A stretch of DNA of 6,725 bases. It comes from Clostridia bacterium (GTDB taxonomy: Bacteria; Bacillota; Clostridia; UMGS1883). A program made the translations under genes and the position numbers. Positions 1 through 5,584 of the stretch are shown here, piece by piece; the first letter of the stretch is position 1, and every line of letters begins with the position of its first letter. The stretch is from positions 1 to 6,725 of the forward strand of contig JAFSBF010000045.1 in the NCBI GenBank assembly GCA_017441965.1, written 5' to 3'. Under the pieces are notes generated by a model. The model saw only the letters and a program-made list of their open reading frames with translations, searched no databases and was not told where the DNA came from.

Positions 1-299
1 AAATGATTTTAAAGGTTAAAGGAAACGTCAAGGGGATTTTCATTCTTTCACCATACATTATCGAGCCTAACCGCGAGGATATGATGCGCAAAAGAATGGA
101 TGAATACGTTGAAATTTGCAGAAAGCTTGCCAAAAAGCATAATTGCATTTTTGTTGATTTTCAGAAAATGTATGAAGAATACTGTAAAACCCGTCATTCA
201 AGCTTTATTGCGTGGGACAGAATTCATCCAAATCAGATTGGTGCAACACTGATGGCGAGGGAATTTCTAAAGCACTGTGATTTTGATTACGAGCATTAA
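1..299 (+). CDS. SGNH/GDSL-type esterase/lipase, C-terminal part only
   Basis: This is the last roughly 98 codons of a serine hydrolase of the SGNH/GDSL superfamily, enzymes that remove acyl or acetyl groups from lipids, sugars or polysaccharides. The diagnostic element is the block V motif W-D-R-I-H-P-N (residues 71-77 counted from the ATG at position 3). Its Asp72 and His75 are the expected acid and base of the Ser-Asp-His triad. Before it lie a beta-strand (G-I-F-I-L-S-P) and an amphipathic helix followed by a second strand (C-I-F-V-D-F), the usual flavodoxin-like order. The nucleophile Ser, Gly and Asn blocks are missing because they lie upstream of the window. The family is usually about 200 residues, and the ATG at 3 has no visible ribosome binding site, so it is probably an internal Met. 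No signal peptide can be judged and the substrate cannot be told. The stop runs into the hairpin at 299-343. Confidence 0.8.
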   Translation, partial: MILKVKGNVKGIFILSPYIIEPNREDMMRKRMDEYVEICRKLAKKHNCIFVDFQKMYEEYCKTRHSSFIAWDRIHPNQIGATLMAREFLKHCDFDYEH

Positions 300-343
300 A
301 AGGGGCTGCAGCAAAATGAATTGCATTTTGCTGCAGCCCCTTT
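299..343. terminator. Hairpin between convergent genes, probable bidirectional terminator
   Basis: A perfect 20-bp inverted repeat has arms at 299-318 and 324-343 and a 5-nt loop (319-323). The core is AGGGGCTGCAGC / GCTGCAGCCCCT flanked by A and T runs. It starts on the hydrolase stop codon and sits 34 bp from the stop of the convergent transporter, so it probably ends both transcripts. The U-tracts are short on both strands (TTT on plus, TTTT on minus), so termination efficiency is uncertain even though the stem is very stable. Confidence 0.75.
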
Positions 344-376
344 GGGATGGACGAAAAATAGTGCAGATTGGAAAAA

Positions 377-1735
377 CTATATTTTAAATATTCCAAACGC
401 ATCAAGAATTGATGAAACAAGGATAAGAACTATACAAATCGGTGCCAGATACTTAATAACAACCTCGAAAAGCTTCTTTCTCTTAAACGTTGCTGATGAC
501 TCAACCTCGTCAATAAGCACCTTCGGCTTTAAAACATATCCTACAAACACGCAGGTAAAGAATGCAACTATCGGCATTATTACACTGTTACTGATAAAGT
601 CAAAGAAATCGAGGAACTGCATACCTATAAGCTTAACTTCGCTCCATACGCTGTAGCCAAGTGTTGACGGAAGACCAAGAAGAACTGCACCCACAAAAAC
701 AAGCAAGCATGAAAGCTTTCTTCCCATTTTAAATTTATCGCATACAATTGATACAACAGTTTCCATCAGAGATATTGATGATGTAAGTGCCGCAAAAAGC
801 ACCAACACAAAGAATGCAATACCAATAAATGTACCGCCCGTCATACTCTCAAAAACCTTTGGAAGTGTTACAAACATAAGGCTCGGCCCTTTGCCGAGAG
901 ATTCAGGACTTCCTCCCGAAAATGCAAACACTGCAGGAATAATCATAAGACCTGCCAAAAATGCAATTCCCGTATCGAAAAGCTCAATCTGCTTAACCGA
1001 GGACTCAAGGTTAACATCCTTTTTCATATATGAGCCATAGGTAATCATTATACCCATTGACAGTGACATTGAATAGAAAAGCTGTCCCATTGCCGCAAGA
1101 ACTGTTGTTGCCGAAAACTTGCTAAAGTCAGGCAGTATGTAGTAAAGCACGCCCTCAAACGCACCCGGAGCTGTTACTGAATATATTGCAATAAATATTG
1201 ATAAAACCACCAGAACAGGCATCATTATCTTGCTTACTTTTTCAATGCCCTTTTCAACGCCGCAAAGAACAACAATCGCAGTTATTCCGATAAAGAGAAG
1301 AAACCAGCAAATCGGTTCTGTCGGGTTTGAAATAAAACCGCCAAAATAGGCATCATTTGCAGTAGCTGCAACATTTCCGCTAATAAAGGCCCACATATAT
1401 TTCATAACCCATCCGCCGATAACGGAATAATACGGCAAAATTATAATCGGTACAATTGATGCAAGATAGCCGATAAATGTGTACTTCTTATTAAGAACAC
1501 GAAATGCGCCGATTGCGCTAAGCCCCGTTTTTCTGCCTATTGCAATTTCTGCCGTCATAAGGGCAAAACCAAATGTCAGTGCCAAAAGAATATACACCAA
1601 AAGGAATATTCCGCCACCGTATTTTGCGGCAAGATACGGAAACCTCCATATATTACCTAAACCTACTGCTGAGCCTGCTGCAGCAAGTACAAAGCCCAAT
1701 TTACCTGTAAAACTGCTTCTGTTTTCATTATTCAT
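377..1735 (-). CDS. Sodium-dependent amino acid transporter, NSS (SNF) family
   Basis: This is a 452-residue membrane protein of the neurotransmitter:sodium symporter family (LeuT/MhsT/TnaT type), expected to import an amino acid with Na+ across the cytoplasmic membrane. TM1 (about 13-38) carries the family signature AGSAVGLGNIWRFPY, whose Ala23 and Asn28 correspond to LeuT Na1-site ligands. TM6 has the unwound segment FYSMSLSMG (220-228). TM7 carries Asp254, an acidic residue typical of MhsT-like members near the Na1 site. TM8 has AALTSS (315-320), matching the LeuT Na2 ligands Ala351, Thr354 and Ser355. Roughly 11 hydrophobic segments end near residue 447, and the length matches the short 11-helix bacterial branch rather than 12-helix LeuT. 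The start is supported by AAGGAGG (1744-1750) 8 nt upstream. The gene is divergent from the AraC regulator and faces the hydrolase. Hydrophobic or aromatic amino acids are the likely substrates by family only. Confidence 0.95.
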   Translation of the reverse strand: MNNENRSSFTGKLGFVLAAAGSAVGLGNIWRFPYLAAKYGGGIFLLVYILLALTFGFALMTAEIAIGRKTGLSAIGAFRVLNKKYTFIGYLASIVPIIILPYYSVIGGWVMKYMWAFISGNVAATANDAYFGGFISNPTEPICWFLLFIGITAIVVLCGVEKGIEKVSKIMMPVLVVLSIFIAIYSVTAPGAFEGVLYYILPDFSKFSATTVLAAMGQLFYSMSLSMGIMITYGSYMKKDVNLESSVKQIELFDTGIAFLAGLMIIPAVFAFSGGSPESLGKGPSLMFVTLPKVFESMTGGTFIGIAFFVLVLFAALTSSISLMETVVSIVCDKFKMGRKLSCLLVFVGAVLLGLPSTLGYSVWSEVKLIGMQFLDFFDFISNSVIMPIVAFFTCVFVGYVLKPKVLIDEVESSATFKRKKLFEVVIKYLAPICIVLILVSSILDAFGIFKI

Positions 1736-1760
1736 TTTGTAAACCTCCTTAGTTAATGAT

Positions 1761-1789
1761 ATTTTACCACAAAATCCCTCAATTTTAAA
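1761..1789 (-). promoter_or_regulatory. Probable promoter of the NSS transporter gene
   Basis: On the minus strand, TTTAAA (-35, 1784-1789) and TAAAAT (-10, 1761-1766) are separated by 17 bp. The -10 is preceded by TGG, giving an extended -10 (TGn) element. The predicted start near 1754 leaves a leader of about 18 nt containing only the AAGGAGG site. It is a sequence-match call with no transcript evidence. Confidence 0.55.
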
Positions 1790-1808
1790 GTATTATTTTC
1801 AAAATTTC

Positions 1809-1837
1809 TTTACAAATAGAAAATAGTCTGTTATTAT
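1809..1837 (+). promoter_or_regulatory. Probable promoter of the AraC-family regulator gene
   Basis: TTTACA (-35, 1809-1814) and TATTAT (-10, 1832-1837) are 17 bp apart, each matching five of six consensus bases. The predicted transcript start near 1844 gives a leader of about 57 nt. A weaker second candidate lies just downstream: TTGAAA (1845-1850) with TATTCT (1868-1873), also 17 bp apart. The two -35 boxes of the divergent promoters are only 19 bp apart (1790-1808), so one bound regulator could affect both. Confidence 0.55.
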
Positions 1838-1900
1838 TTAGTCATTGAAAACTAATTTTTTTCCTATTATTCTCTTTTTTGTTTGAATTTGGAGGTTAGT

Positions 1901-2734
1901 ATGCGAGTTCACAATAAAATACCCATACCACGACCTATTAAAATTGAGTCTCTTTGCAGTGCCTTTCATCTTCCGTATGAGGAAAACTATTACTTTTCAG
2001 GAGAAATGCACGACTTCTGGGAAATGGTCTTTATTACCGATGGCGAGGCGGCAATTGCAAAAAACAACCGTATTTTTAATCTTGCTAAGGGTGACCTTGC
2101 CTTTCATCCCCCGATGGAATTTCACCGTGTCTGGTCGGAGGGGGAGCCTTTCCGTCTGCTTGTAATCTCCTTTACTGCATCTGATGACGAGGTATTAAAG
2201 CGTCTTGGCGAAGGCATATTTTCCCTTAATCTCGAACAACAACATACGCTTAAAGCCTTAAAAGATGAGATTTATGATGCGTTTAATATTGATTATATTT
2301 TTATTTCCTCTCTTGGTGACTCCTCCCTTGCTATGCAAAGTGCCGTAACAAAGCTTGAACTCTTTTTACTGGAGCTTCTGCGCTCGGGCGATTACGAAAA
2401 AAGAAGGGATAAATCCCCTTCCGCTCAACAATTTTCTAAGATAATTGAAATAATGACAAGTAATCTTAATAAAGATTTGTCTGTCGAGGATATCGCACAG
2501 CTTTCTTCAATCAGTGTCAGCAATCTGAAAAAAATCTGTCACAAATATACGGGTGCAGGTCCTGCCAAGCATTTTTTGAAGCTAAAAATTGTTCGTGCAA
2601 TGCAGCTTCTTAAGGACGGAATGAACGTAACCGAGGTCAGCGACTATCTTGCATTTTCAAGTCAGAGCTACTTTTCATCAACTTTCCGCAGAGAAACGGG
2701 GAAATCCCCTACACAGTACAAAAATGAGACGTGA
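1901..2734 (+). CDS. AraC-family transcriptional regulator with N-terminal cupin sensor domain
   Basis: This is a 277-residue DNA-binding regulator. The N-terminal part (about 15-110) is a cupin-like ligand-binding domain, with the HDFWEMVFITDG strand (37-48), KGD at 64-66 and the F-H-P-P...F-H-R-V turn (68-77). A helical linker follows to about 165. The C-terminal domain (about 175-274) holds two helix-turn-helix units: DLSVEDIAQLSSISVSNLKK (192-211) and the conserved second unit ending in SYFSSTFRRETGKSPTQYK (256-274), the AraC signature. The ATG at 1901 is chosen because GGAGG (1891-1895) lies 5 nt before it; a TTG six codons upstream has no ribosome binding site and would include the Shine-Dalgarno in the coding frame. 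It is divergent from the NSS transporter, which is its most obvious candidate target, but the ligand is unknown. Its last codons form part of the shared terminator and overlap the end of the convergent carboxypeptidase gene. Confidence 0.93.
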   Translation: MRVHNKIPIPRPIKIESLCSAFHLPYEENYYFSGEMHDFWEMVFITDGEAAIAKNNRIFNLAKGDLAFHPPMEFHRVWSEGEPFRLLVISFTASDDEVLKRLGEGIFSLNLEQQHTLKALKDEIYDAFNIDYIFISSLGDSSLAMQSAVTKLELFLLELLRSGDYEKRRDKSPSAQQFSKIIEIMTSNLNKDLSVEDIAQLSSISVSNLKKICHKYTGAGPAKHFLKLKIVRAMQLLKDGMNVTEVSDYLAFSSQSYFSSTFRRETGKSPTQYKNET

Positions 2735-3818
2735 AGACACGTCTCATTTTTGTATTCACCTTTTCAAAGAAAGTCACCTTTTTTATTGCTTTATTTGTTA
2801 CAAGGGGGACAGATGATATTTCCACACCATTACAGAATATGTGAAGTGTAGCCGCAACCGTTCCTTTTTTTGAAGGAGCCTTAATTTTATGATATTCTAT
2901 TTTTGTGTCAAGCTTTTCATCTTTACACAAAAGTGTAGAAAATCCCTCTTTGCATACAAGAGAAACTTTTTTGCCGTTTTTCTTATCATATGTATAGTCA
3001 CATACCTTTTCGCCCTTTTTATACAAAGTCTTTTTTTCGTAGTTATTAAATCCAAAATCAAGTAATTCTGTGTGGTCATTCCAGTCAGACGGTGCATTAA
3101 GCGTAACGCAGACAAGCTCTTTTCCATCTCTTTTGGCGCTCGTTACAAGGCATCTCCCGCATTTCTTTGTAAATCCTGTTTTTACACCGTTGCAACCATC
3201 ATATCTCCAAAGCATTTTGTTATGGTTTTTAAGCGCTCTGTCCCACTTTTCCCCTTCCATTGGAATTGAGTATGTTTTTGTCGAAACAATCTCCCTGAAT
3301 TTCTTATTTTTCATTGCCTCCCTTGAAATTATCGCAAGGTCATATGCCGTTGTATAATGCCCGCTACTATCAAGTCCGTGCGGATTTTCAAAATTTGTAT
3401 TATGAGCGCCTATTTCCCTAGCCTTTTTGTTCATTAAAAGTGCAAAAGCATCTGTGCAGCCTCCTAAATGTTCAGCAATTGCAACGGCTGCGTCATTTCC
3501 GCTTTTAAGCATAAGTCCGTAGGTAAGGTTTTCGAGTGTCTGTTCCTCCCCTATTTTCAGCCACAGTGATGAGCCTTCCGTTCCTGATGCAAAGGCACTC
3601 GCCTTTACACTTTCTTTAAGTTTTCCGCTTTCACACGCAAGAAGTCCCGTCATAATCTTTGTCGTGCTTGCCATAGGAAGCTTTTCATACGCATTATGCT
3701 CATATAACACCCTGCCACTTTGGATGTCAATCAGTACTGCACTTTTTGCACTTATCGCATAGGAATTAACAGTAAATATATTTAAAATCAAACTTAAAAA
3801 CAGAATAATTTTTACCAT
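2709..3818 (-). CDS. D-alanyl-D-alanine carboxypeptidase (PBP5/DacF-like, peptidase S11)
   Basis: This exported low-molecular-weight penicillin-binding protein removes the terminal D-Ala of peptidoglycan pentapeptides. In the 369-residue form a signal peptide covers about 1-21, with likely cleavage after N-S-Y-A. The three penicillin-binding motifs are present: S51-T-T-K54 (nucleophile Ser51), S106-G-N108 and K213-T-G215. A PBP5 C-terminal beta domain follows at about 256-345, then a short, possibly amphipathic tail (V348, F351, V354, M358, V361, F362) in place of a clear membrane anchor. The ATG at 3818 is preferred over the ATG at 3839 (376 residues). The upstream one has no ribosome binding site, sits in a terminator and adds a charged stretch before the signal peptide. 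The inner one has GGAGAGAGGGG (3827-3837) 8 nt away. There are 11 cysteines, including C220-G-R-C223 just after KTG. The last codons overlap the AraC gene by 26 bp. The DacF or DacB subtype is not resolved. Confidence 0.93.
   Translation of the reverse strand: MVKIILFLSLILNIFTVNSYAISAKSAVLIDIQSGRVLYEHNAYEKLPMASTTKIMTGLLACESGKLKESVKASAFASGTEGSSLWLKIGEEQTLENLTYGLMLKSGNDAAVAIAEHLGGCTDAFALLMNKKAREIGAHNTNFENPHGLDSSGHYTTAYDLAIISREAMKNKKFREIVSTKTYSIPMEGEKWDRALKNHNKMLWRYDGCNGVKTGFTKKCGRCLVTSAKRDGKELVCVTLNAPSDWNDHTELLDFGFNNYEKKTLYKKGEKVCDYTYDKKNGKKVSLVCKEGFSTLLCKDEKLDTKIEYHKIKAPSKKGTVAATLHIFCNGVEISSVPLVTNKAIKKVTFFEKVNTKMRRVFTSHFCTV
2717..2754. terminator. Bidirectional terminator shared by convergent overlapping genes
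   Basis: A 17-bp perfect stem has arms at 2717-2733 and 2738-2754 and the loop AAGA (2734-2737). The central stem is ATGAGACGTG / CACGTCTCAT, with five A on the left and five T on the right, so each strand reads a hairpin ending in a U-run. The AraC stop codon (2732-2734) lies at the top of the stem. The left arm also encodes codons near the end of the carboxypeptidase gene. It can terminate both genes. Confidence 0.85.
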
Positions 3819-3820
3819 AG

Positions 3821-3866
3821 AAAAAACCCCTCTCTCCATAAAATATACTATGGAAAAGAGGGGTTT
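3821..3866 (-). terminator. Rho-independent terminator of the glycerate kinase gene
   Basis: Read on the minus strand, the arm AAACCCCTCT plus TCCATA (3849-3866) pairs with TATGGA plus AGAGGGGTTT (3824-3840). This gives 10 and 6 base pairs around a small internal loop (C3834 against two A), with an 8-nt apical loop (3841-3848). It is followed by six T (3826-3821). It begins 12 bp after the glycerate kinase stop codon, the usual position for an intrinsic terminator. Confidence 0.85.
3827..3837 (-). promoter_or_regulatory. Ribosome binding site of the carboxypeptidase gene, inside a terminator arm
   Basis: The purine run GGAGAGAGGGG on the minus strand lies 8 nt before the ATG at 3816-3818, and the spacer is the terminator U-tract TTTTTTCT. 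It decides the start of the carboxypeptidase. It is also the 3' arm of the hairpin ending the glycerate kinase transcript, so it would be base-paired in any read-through RNA. A lone TATATT (-10-like, 3842-3847) could start a short transcript near 3835 that lacks the pairing arm, but no matching -35 is visible. Confidence 0.6.
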
Positions 3867-3877
3867 ATGATTGAGTG

Positions 3878-5017
3878 TTAATTAAATGATTTTATTAAAT
3901 TAAATACCTGCTGTGCTGTATCAGATAAGTTTTTGTATGCATTATCGCTGTCCATTGCCTCTCTTAAAGTGCAGGGTGCCTTTAAAATAGGGAAAAACGC
4001 ATCAATTCCGTTTTCATTACATCTTTGGGCACCATCGCCAATACATCCTGAAAATGCAATAGTTTGTTTATTGTATTTTTTTGCAAGTCTTGCAACACCA
4101 ATGGGGGCTTTTCCCATAGATGACTGTCCGTCAAGGCGTCCTTCACCCGTTATGACAATATCGGATTTTTTTATATATTCTTCAAGCTTTGTTTCCCTTA
4201 ATACTAAATCAACACCCGACTCAAGCGTTGCATTAAGATATGACATAAGGGCAAAACCAAGTCCCCCTGCAGCGCCGCTGCCCGGTATATTCATATCCGC
4301 ATCAGGAATAACTTTCTTTGTAAGCTCTCCAAAGCTCTTGAGCCACTCATCCATATCGTTAATCATAACCTCGGTTGCGCCCTTTTGCGGACCATAAATT
4401 CTGCTGCATCCGTTTTCTCCGCAAAGTGGATTTGTAACATCGCACGCAACACGGAAACTGCATTCTGAAAGCTCTTTTATTGCATTTTCGGTACATATGC
4501 TGACAATGTCTTTTAAACCCTGCGCACCCCACTGGACCTGATTATTTTCGCTATCTGAAAACTGAAATCCAAGTGCCTGCAACATACCGACACCACCATC
4601 ATTTGTAGCACTTCCGCCAATACCTATTATAAAGTTTCGGCATCCTTTTGAAATTGCATCACAAATAAGCTCACCCACACCGTATGTGGTGGTATAAAGC
4701 GGATTTCTCTCCTCATCCCCGATAAGGGTAATTCCGGAAGCTGCCGACATTTCTATAACTGCCGTTTTTTTATCGGGAATAATGCCGTAGCAGGCATTTA
4801 TAATTTTTCCAAGGGGGTTATGTACTGCTACTTCCACCATTTCACCGTCTGTCATACTTATAATGGTTTCTGTAGTACCCTCGCCGCCGTCTGAAAGAGG
4901 GCATATATAAACATCAGCGTCTTTATATACACGCTTTATTCCTTCTTCCACGGCTTTACCCGCCTGAAATGTTGAAAGACTTCCTTTAAATGAATCAATT
5001 GAAACTGTAACCTTCAT
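3878..5017 (-). CDS. glxK: Glycerate kinase (GlxK/GarK family)
   Basis: This cytoplasmic enzyme phosphorylates D-glycerate with ATP, normally to 2-phosphoglycerate in the GarK/GlxK family, feeding glycolysis from glyoxylate, serine or sugar-acid breakdown. It has 379 residues, matching the family's usual length of about 380. Conserved motifs in order are D8-S-F-K-G-S-L-S, S42-D-G-G-E-G-T, G132-I-G-G-S-A-T-N-D-G-G, C192-D-V-T-N-P-L-C-G, Y208-G-P-Q-K-G-A, G246-S-G-A-A-G-G-L-G-F and T290-G-E-G-R-L-D-G-Q-S. Nothing is truncated. The frame is open to 5080 (a GTG directly after the preceding gene's stop). The ATG at 5017 is preferred because the family starts with M-K-V-T-V-S-I-D-S, an AGGA lies 9 nt upstream (5027-5030), and the longer frame runs through a terminator. 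No neighbouring glyoxylate or tartrate pathway gene is obvious, although the nearby fumarase/tartrate dehydratase genes could be related in metabolism. Confidence 0.95.
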   Translation of the reverse strand: MKVTVSIDSFKGSLSTFQAGKAVEEGIKRVYKDADVYICPLSDGGEGTTETIISMTDGEMVEVAVHNPLGKIINACYGIIPDKKTAVIEMSAASGITLIGDEERNPLYTTTYGVGELICDAISKGCRNFIIGIGGSATNDGGVGMLQALGFQFSDSENNQVQWGAQGLKDIVSICTENAIKELSECSFRVACDVTNPLCGENGCSRIYGPQKGATEVMINDMDEWLKSFGELTKKVIPDADMNIPGSGAAGGLGFALMSYLNATLESGVDLVLRETKLEEYIKKSDIVITGEGRLDGQSSMGKAPIGVARLAKKYNKQTIAFSGCIGDGAQRCNENGIDAFFPILKAPCTLREAMDSDNAYKNLSDTAQQVFNLIKSFN

Positions 5018-5037
5018 TTTTACCATTCCTATACTGT

Positions 5038-5069
5038 AAAAACGCCCCATCACAGAGATGAGGCGTTTT
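5038..5069 (-). terminator. Rho-independent terminator of the small ATPase gene
   Basis: Minus-strand arms AAAACGCC plus GATG pair around one mismatch (C5047/A5061), with arms at 5057-5069 and 5039-5051 and a 5-nt loop (5052-5056). TTTTT (5042-5038) follows. It starts 11 bp after the ATPase stop and ends 20 bp before the glycerate kinase start, so it separates the two genes. Confidence 0.8.
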
Positions 5070-5080
5070 AAAAATTTCAC

Positions 5081-5491
5081 TTATTTTACGTACTTCTTAA
5101 TACCCTCAGAAGCATCTGCAGGATTCATACTGAGAATAATCTGAATTTCCGCATTGCTCTTTTCAGCTACAACGCTGATTCTGTCAAGGAATTTCTCAAA
5201 TGCTGCCATATCATCATTTACAATCTTTGTAATACTGTCAATGAAAATATGAGCTATATCGTAATTCTGTGAAAGAATACCGCATACAAAACCGAAAAAC
5301 TCCTCATAAGAAGACATACCGTATTCCTCGGTGTCAACAAGTCTTACACTGTGTGAAAGATCCAGCACGTGTCTCTTTCCCTTGTTAATGAAAACTACGC
5401 TTCCGGTAGCCGCTTTCTCAGCAATATGTACTGCCTCAATAAGCTTCGCCGTTTTGCCGGTGCCCTTTTCGCCAATAATAACATTTATCAT
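5081..5491 (-). CDS. Small P-loop ATP-binding protein of unknown function
   Basis: This is a 136-residue protein with a clear Walker A motif, G7-E-K-G-T-G-K-T14, immediately after the first beta strand. A Walker B-like strand, H81-I-F-I-D85, is followed by Ser86, and a later strand, E-I-Q-I-I-L-S (115-121), could carry a sensor residue. The fold is therefore a minimal RecA/AAA-like nucleotide-binding core without extra domains, signal peptide or membrane segment. I recall similar small stand-alone proteins from Clostridia annotated only as ATP-binding protein, sometimes mislabelled as PilT; no function can be assigned. The ATG at 5491 is chosen because AGGAGG lies 7 nt upstream and the Walker A motif then falls at the usual distance from the N terminus. 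The frame is open upstream to 5584, but that stretch covers the promoter and is not family-like. It has its own promoter (5532-5560) and terminator, so it is probably expressed alone. Confidence 0.88.
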   Translation of the reverse strand: MINVIIGEKGTGKTAKLIEAVHIAEKAATGSVVFINKGKRHVLDLSHSVRLVDTEEYGMSSYEEFFGFVCGILSQNYDIAHIFIDSITKIVNDDMAAFEKFLDRISVVAEKSNAEIQIILSMNPADASEGIKKYVK

Positions 5492-5531
5492 AGTAAGCCC
5501 TCCTAAAAGTTTATTTGGTTTCTTTGTATAT

Positions 5532-5560
5532 ATTATACTATATATCTTATCCAAAGGCAA
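5532..5560 (-). promoter_or_regulatory. Sigma-A-type promoter of the small ATPase gene
   Basis: The minus strand reads TTGCCT (-35, 5555-5560), a 17-bp spacer and a perfect TATAAT (-10, 5532-5537). The predicted start near 5525 leaves a leader of about 34 nt before the ATG at 5491, with AGGAGG in place. It is the best promoter match in the window. Confidence 0.7.
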
Positions 5561-5567
5561 GATATTT

Positions 5568-5584
5568 TTGATAAATTTTATCAA
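5568..5584. repeat. Perfect 17-bp AT-rich palindrome at the fumarase beta stop codon
   Basis: TTGATAAATTTTATCAA is an exact inverted repeat of two 8-bp halves around one central base. It covers the stop codon of the hydratase beta gene (5581-5583) and lies 7 bp upstream of the -35 box of the ATPase promoter. It is not followed by a U-tract on the minus strand and has no GC, so it makes a poor terminator. An operator for a dimeric regulator is possible, as is chance in AT-rich DNA. Confidence 0.4.

Noticed and set aside
321..656. Plus-strand open frame starting inside the 299-343 hairpin, opposite the transporter C terminus
   Set aside because: Its start lies in a terminator loop and the rest is antisense to the transporter's last membrane segments.
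1845..1870. TTGAAA followed by TATTAT as the AraC promoter
   Set aside because: The spacer is only 14 bp. The 1809-1837 pair has 17 bp and better matches; a TATTCT at 1868-1873 gives a correctly spaced but weaker alternative.
3840..3900. A full sigma-A promoter for the carboxypeptidase gene
   Set aside because: Only a -10-like TATATT (3842-3847, minus) is present; no -35 match at 16-18 bp and no TGn extension, so it is not listed as a promoter.
3933..4397. Long open frame on the plus strand opposite the glycerate kinase gene
   Set aside because: It is antisense to a well-supported gene with complete family motifs, has no ribosome binding site that I can see, and its translation shows no recognisable domain, being rich in Ser and Pro as antisense frames often are.
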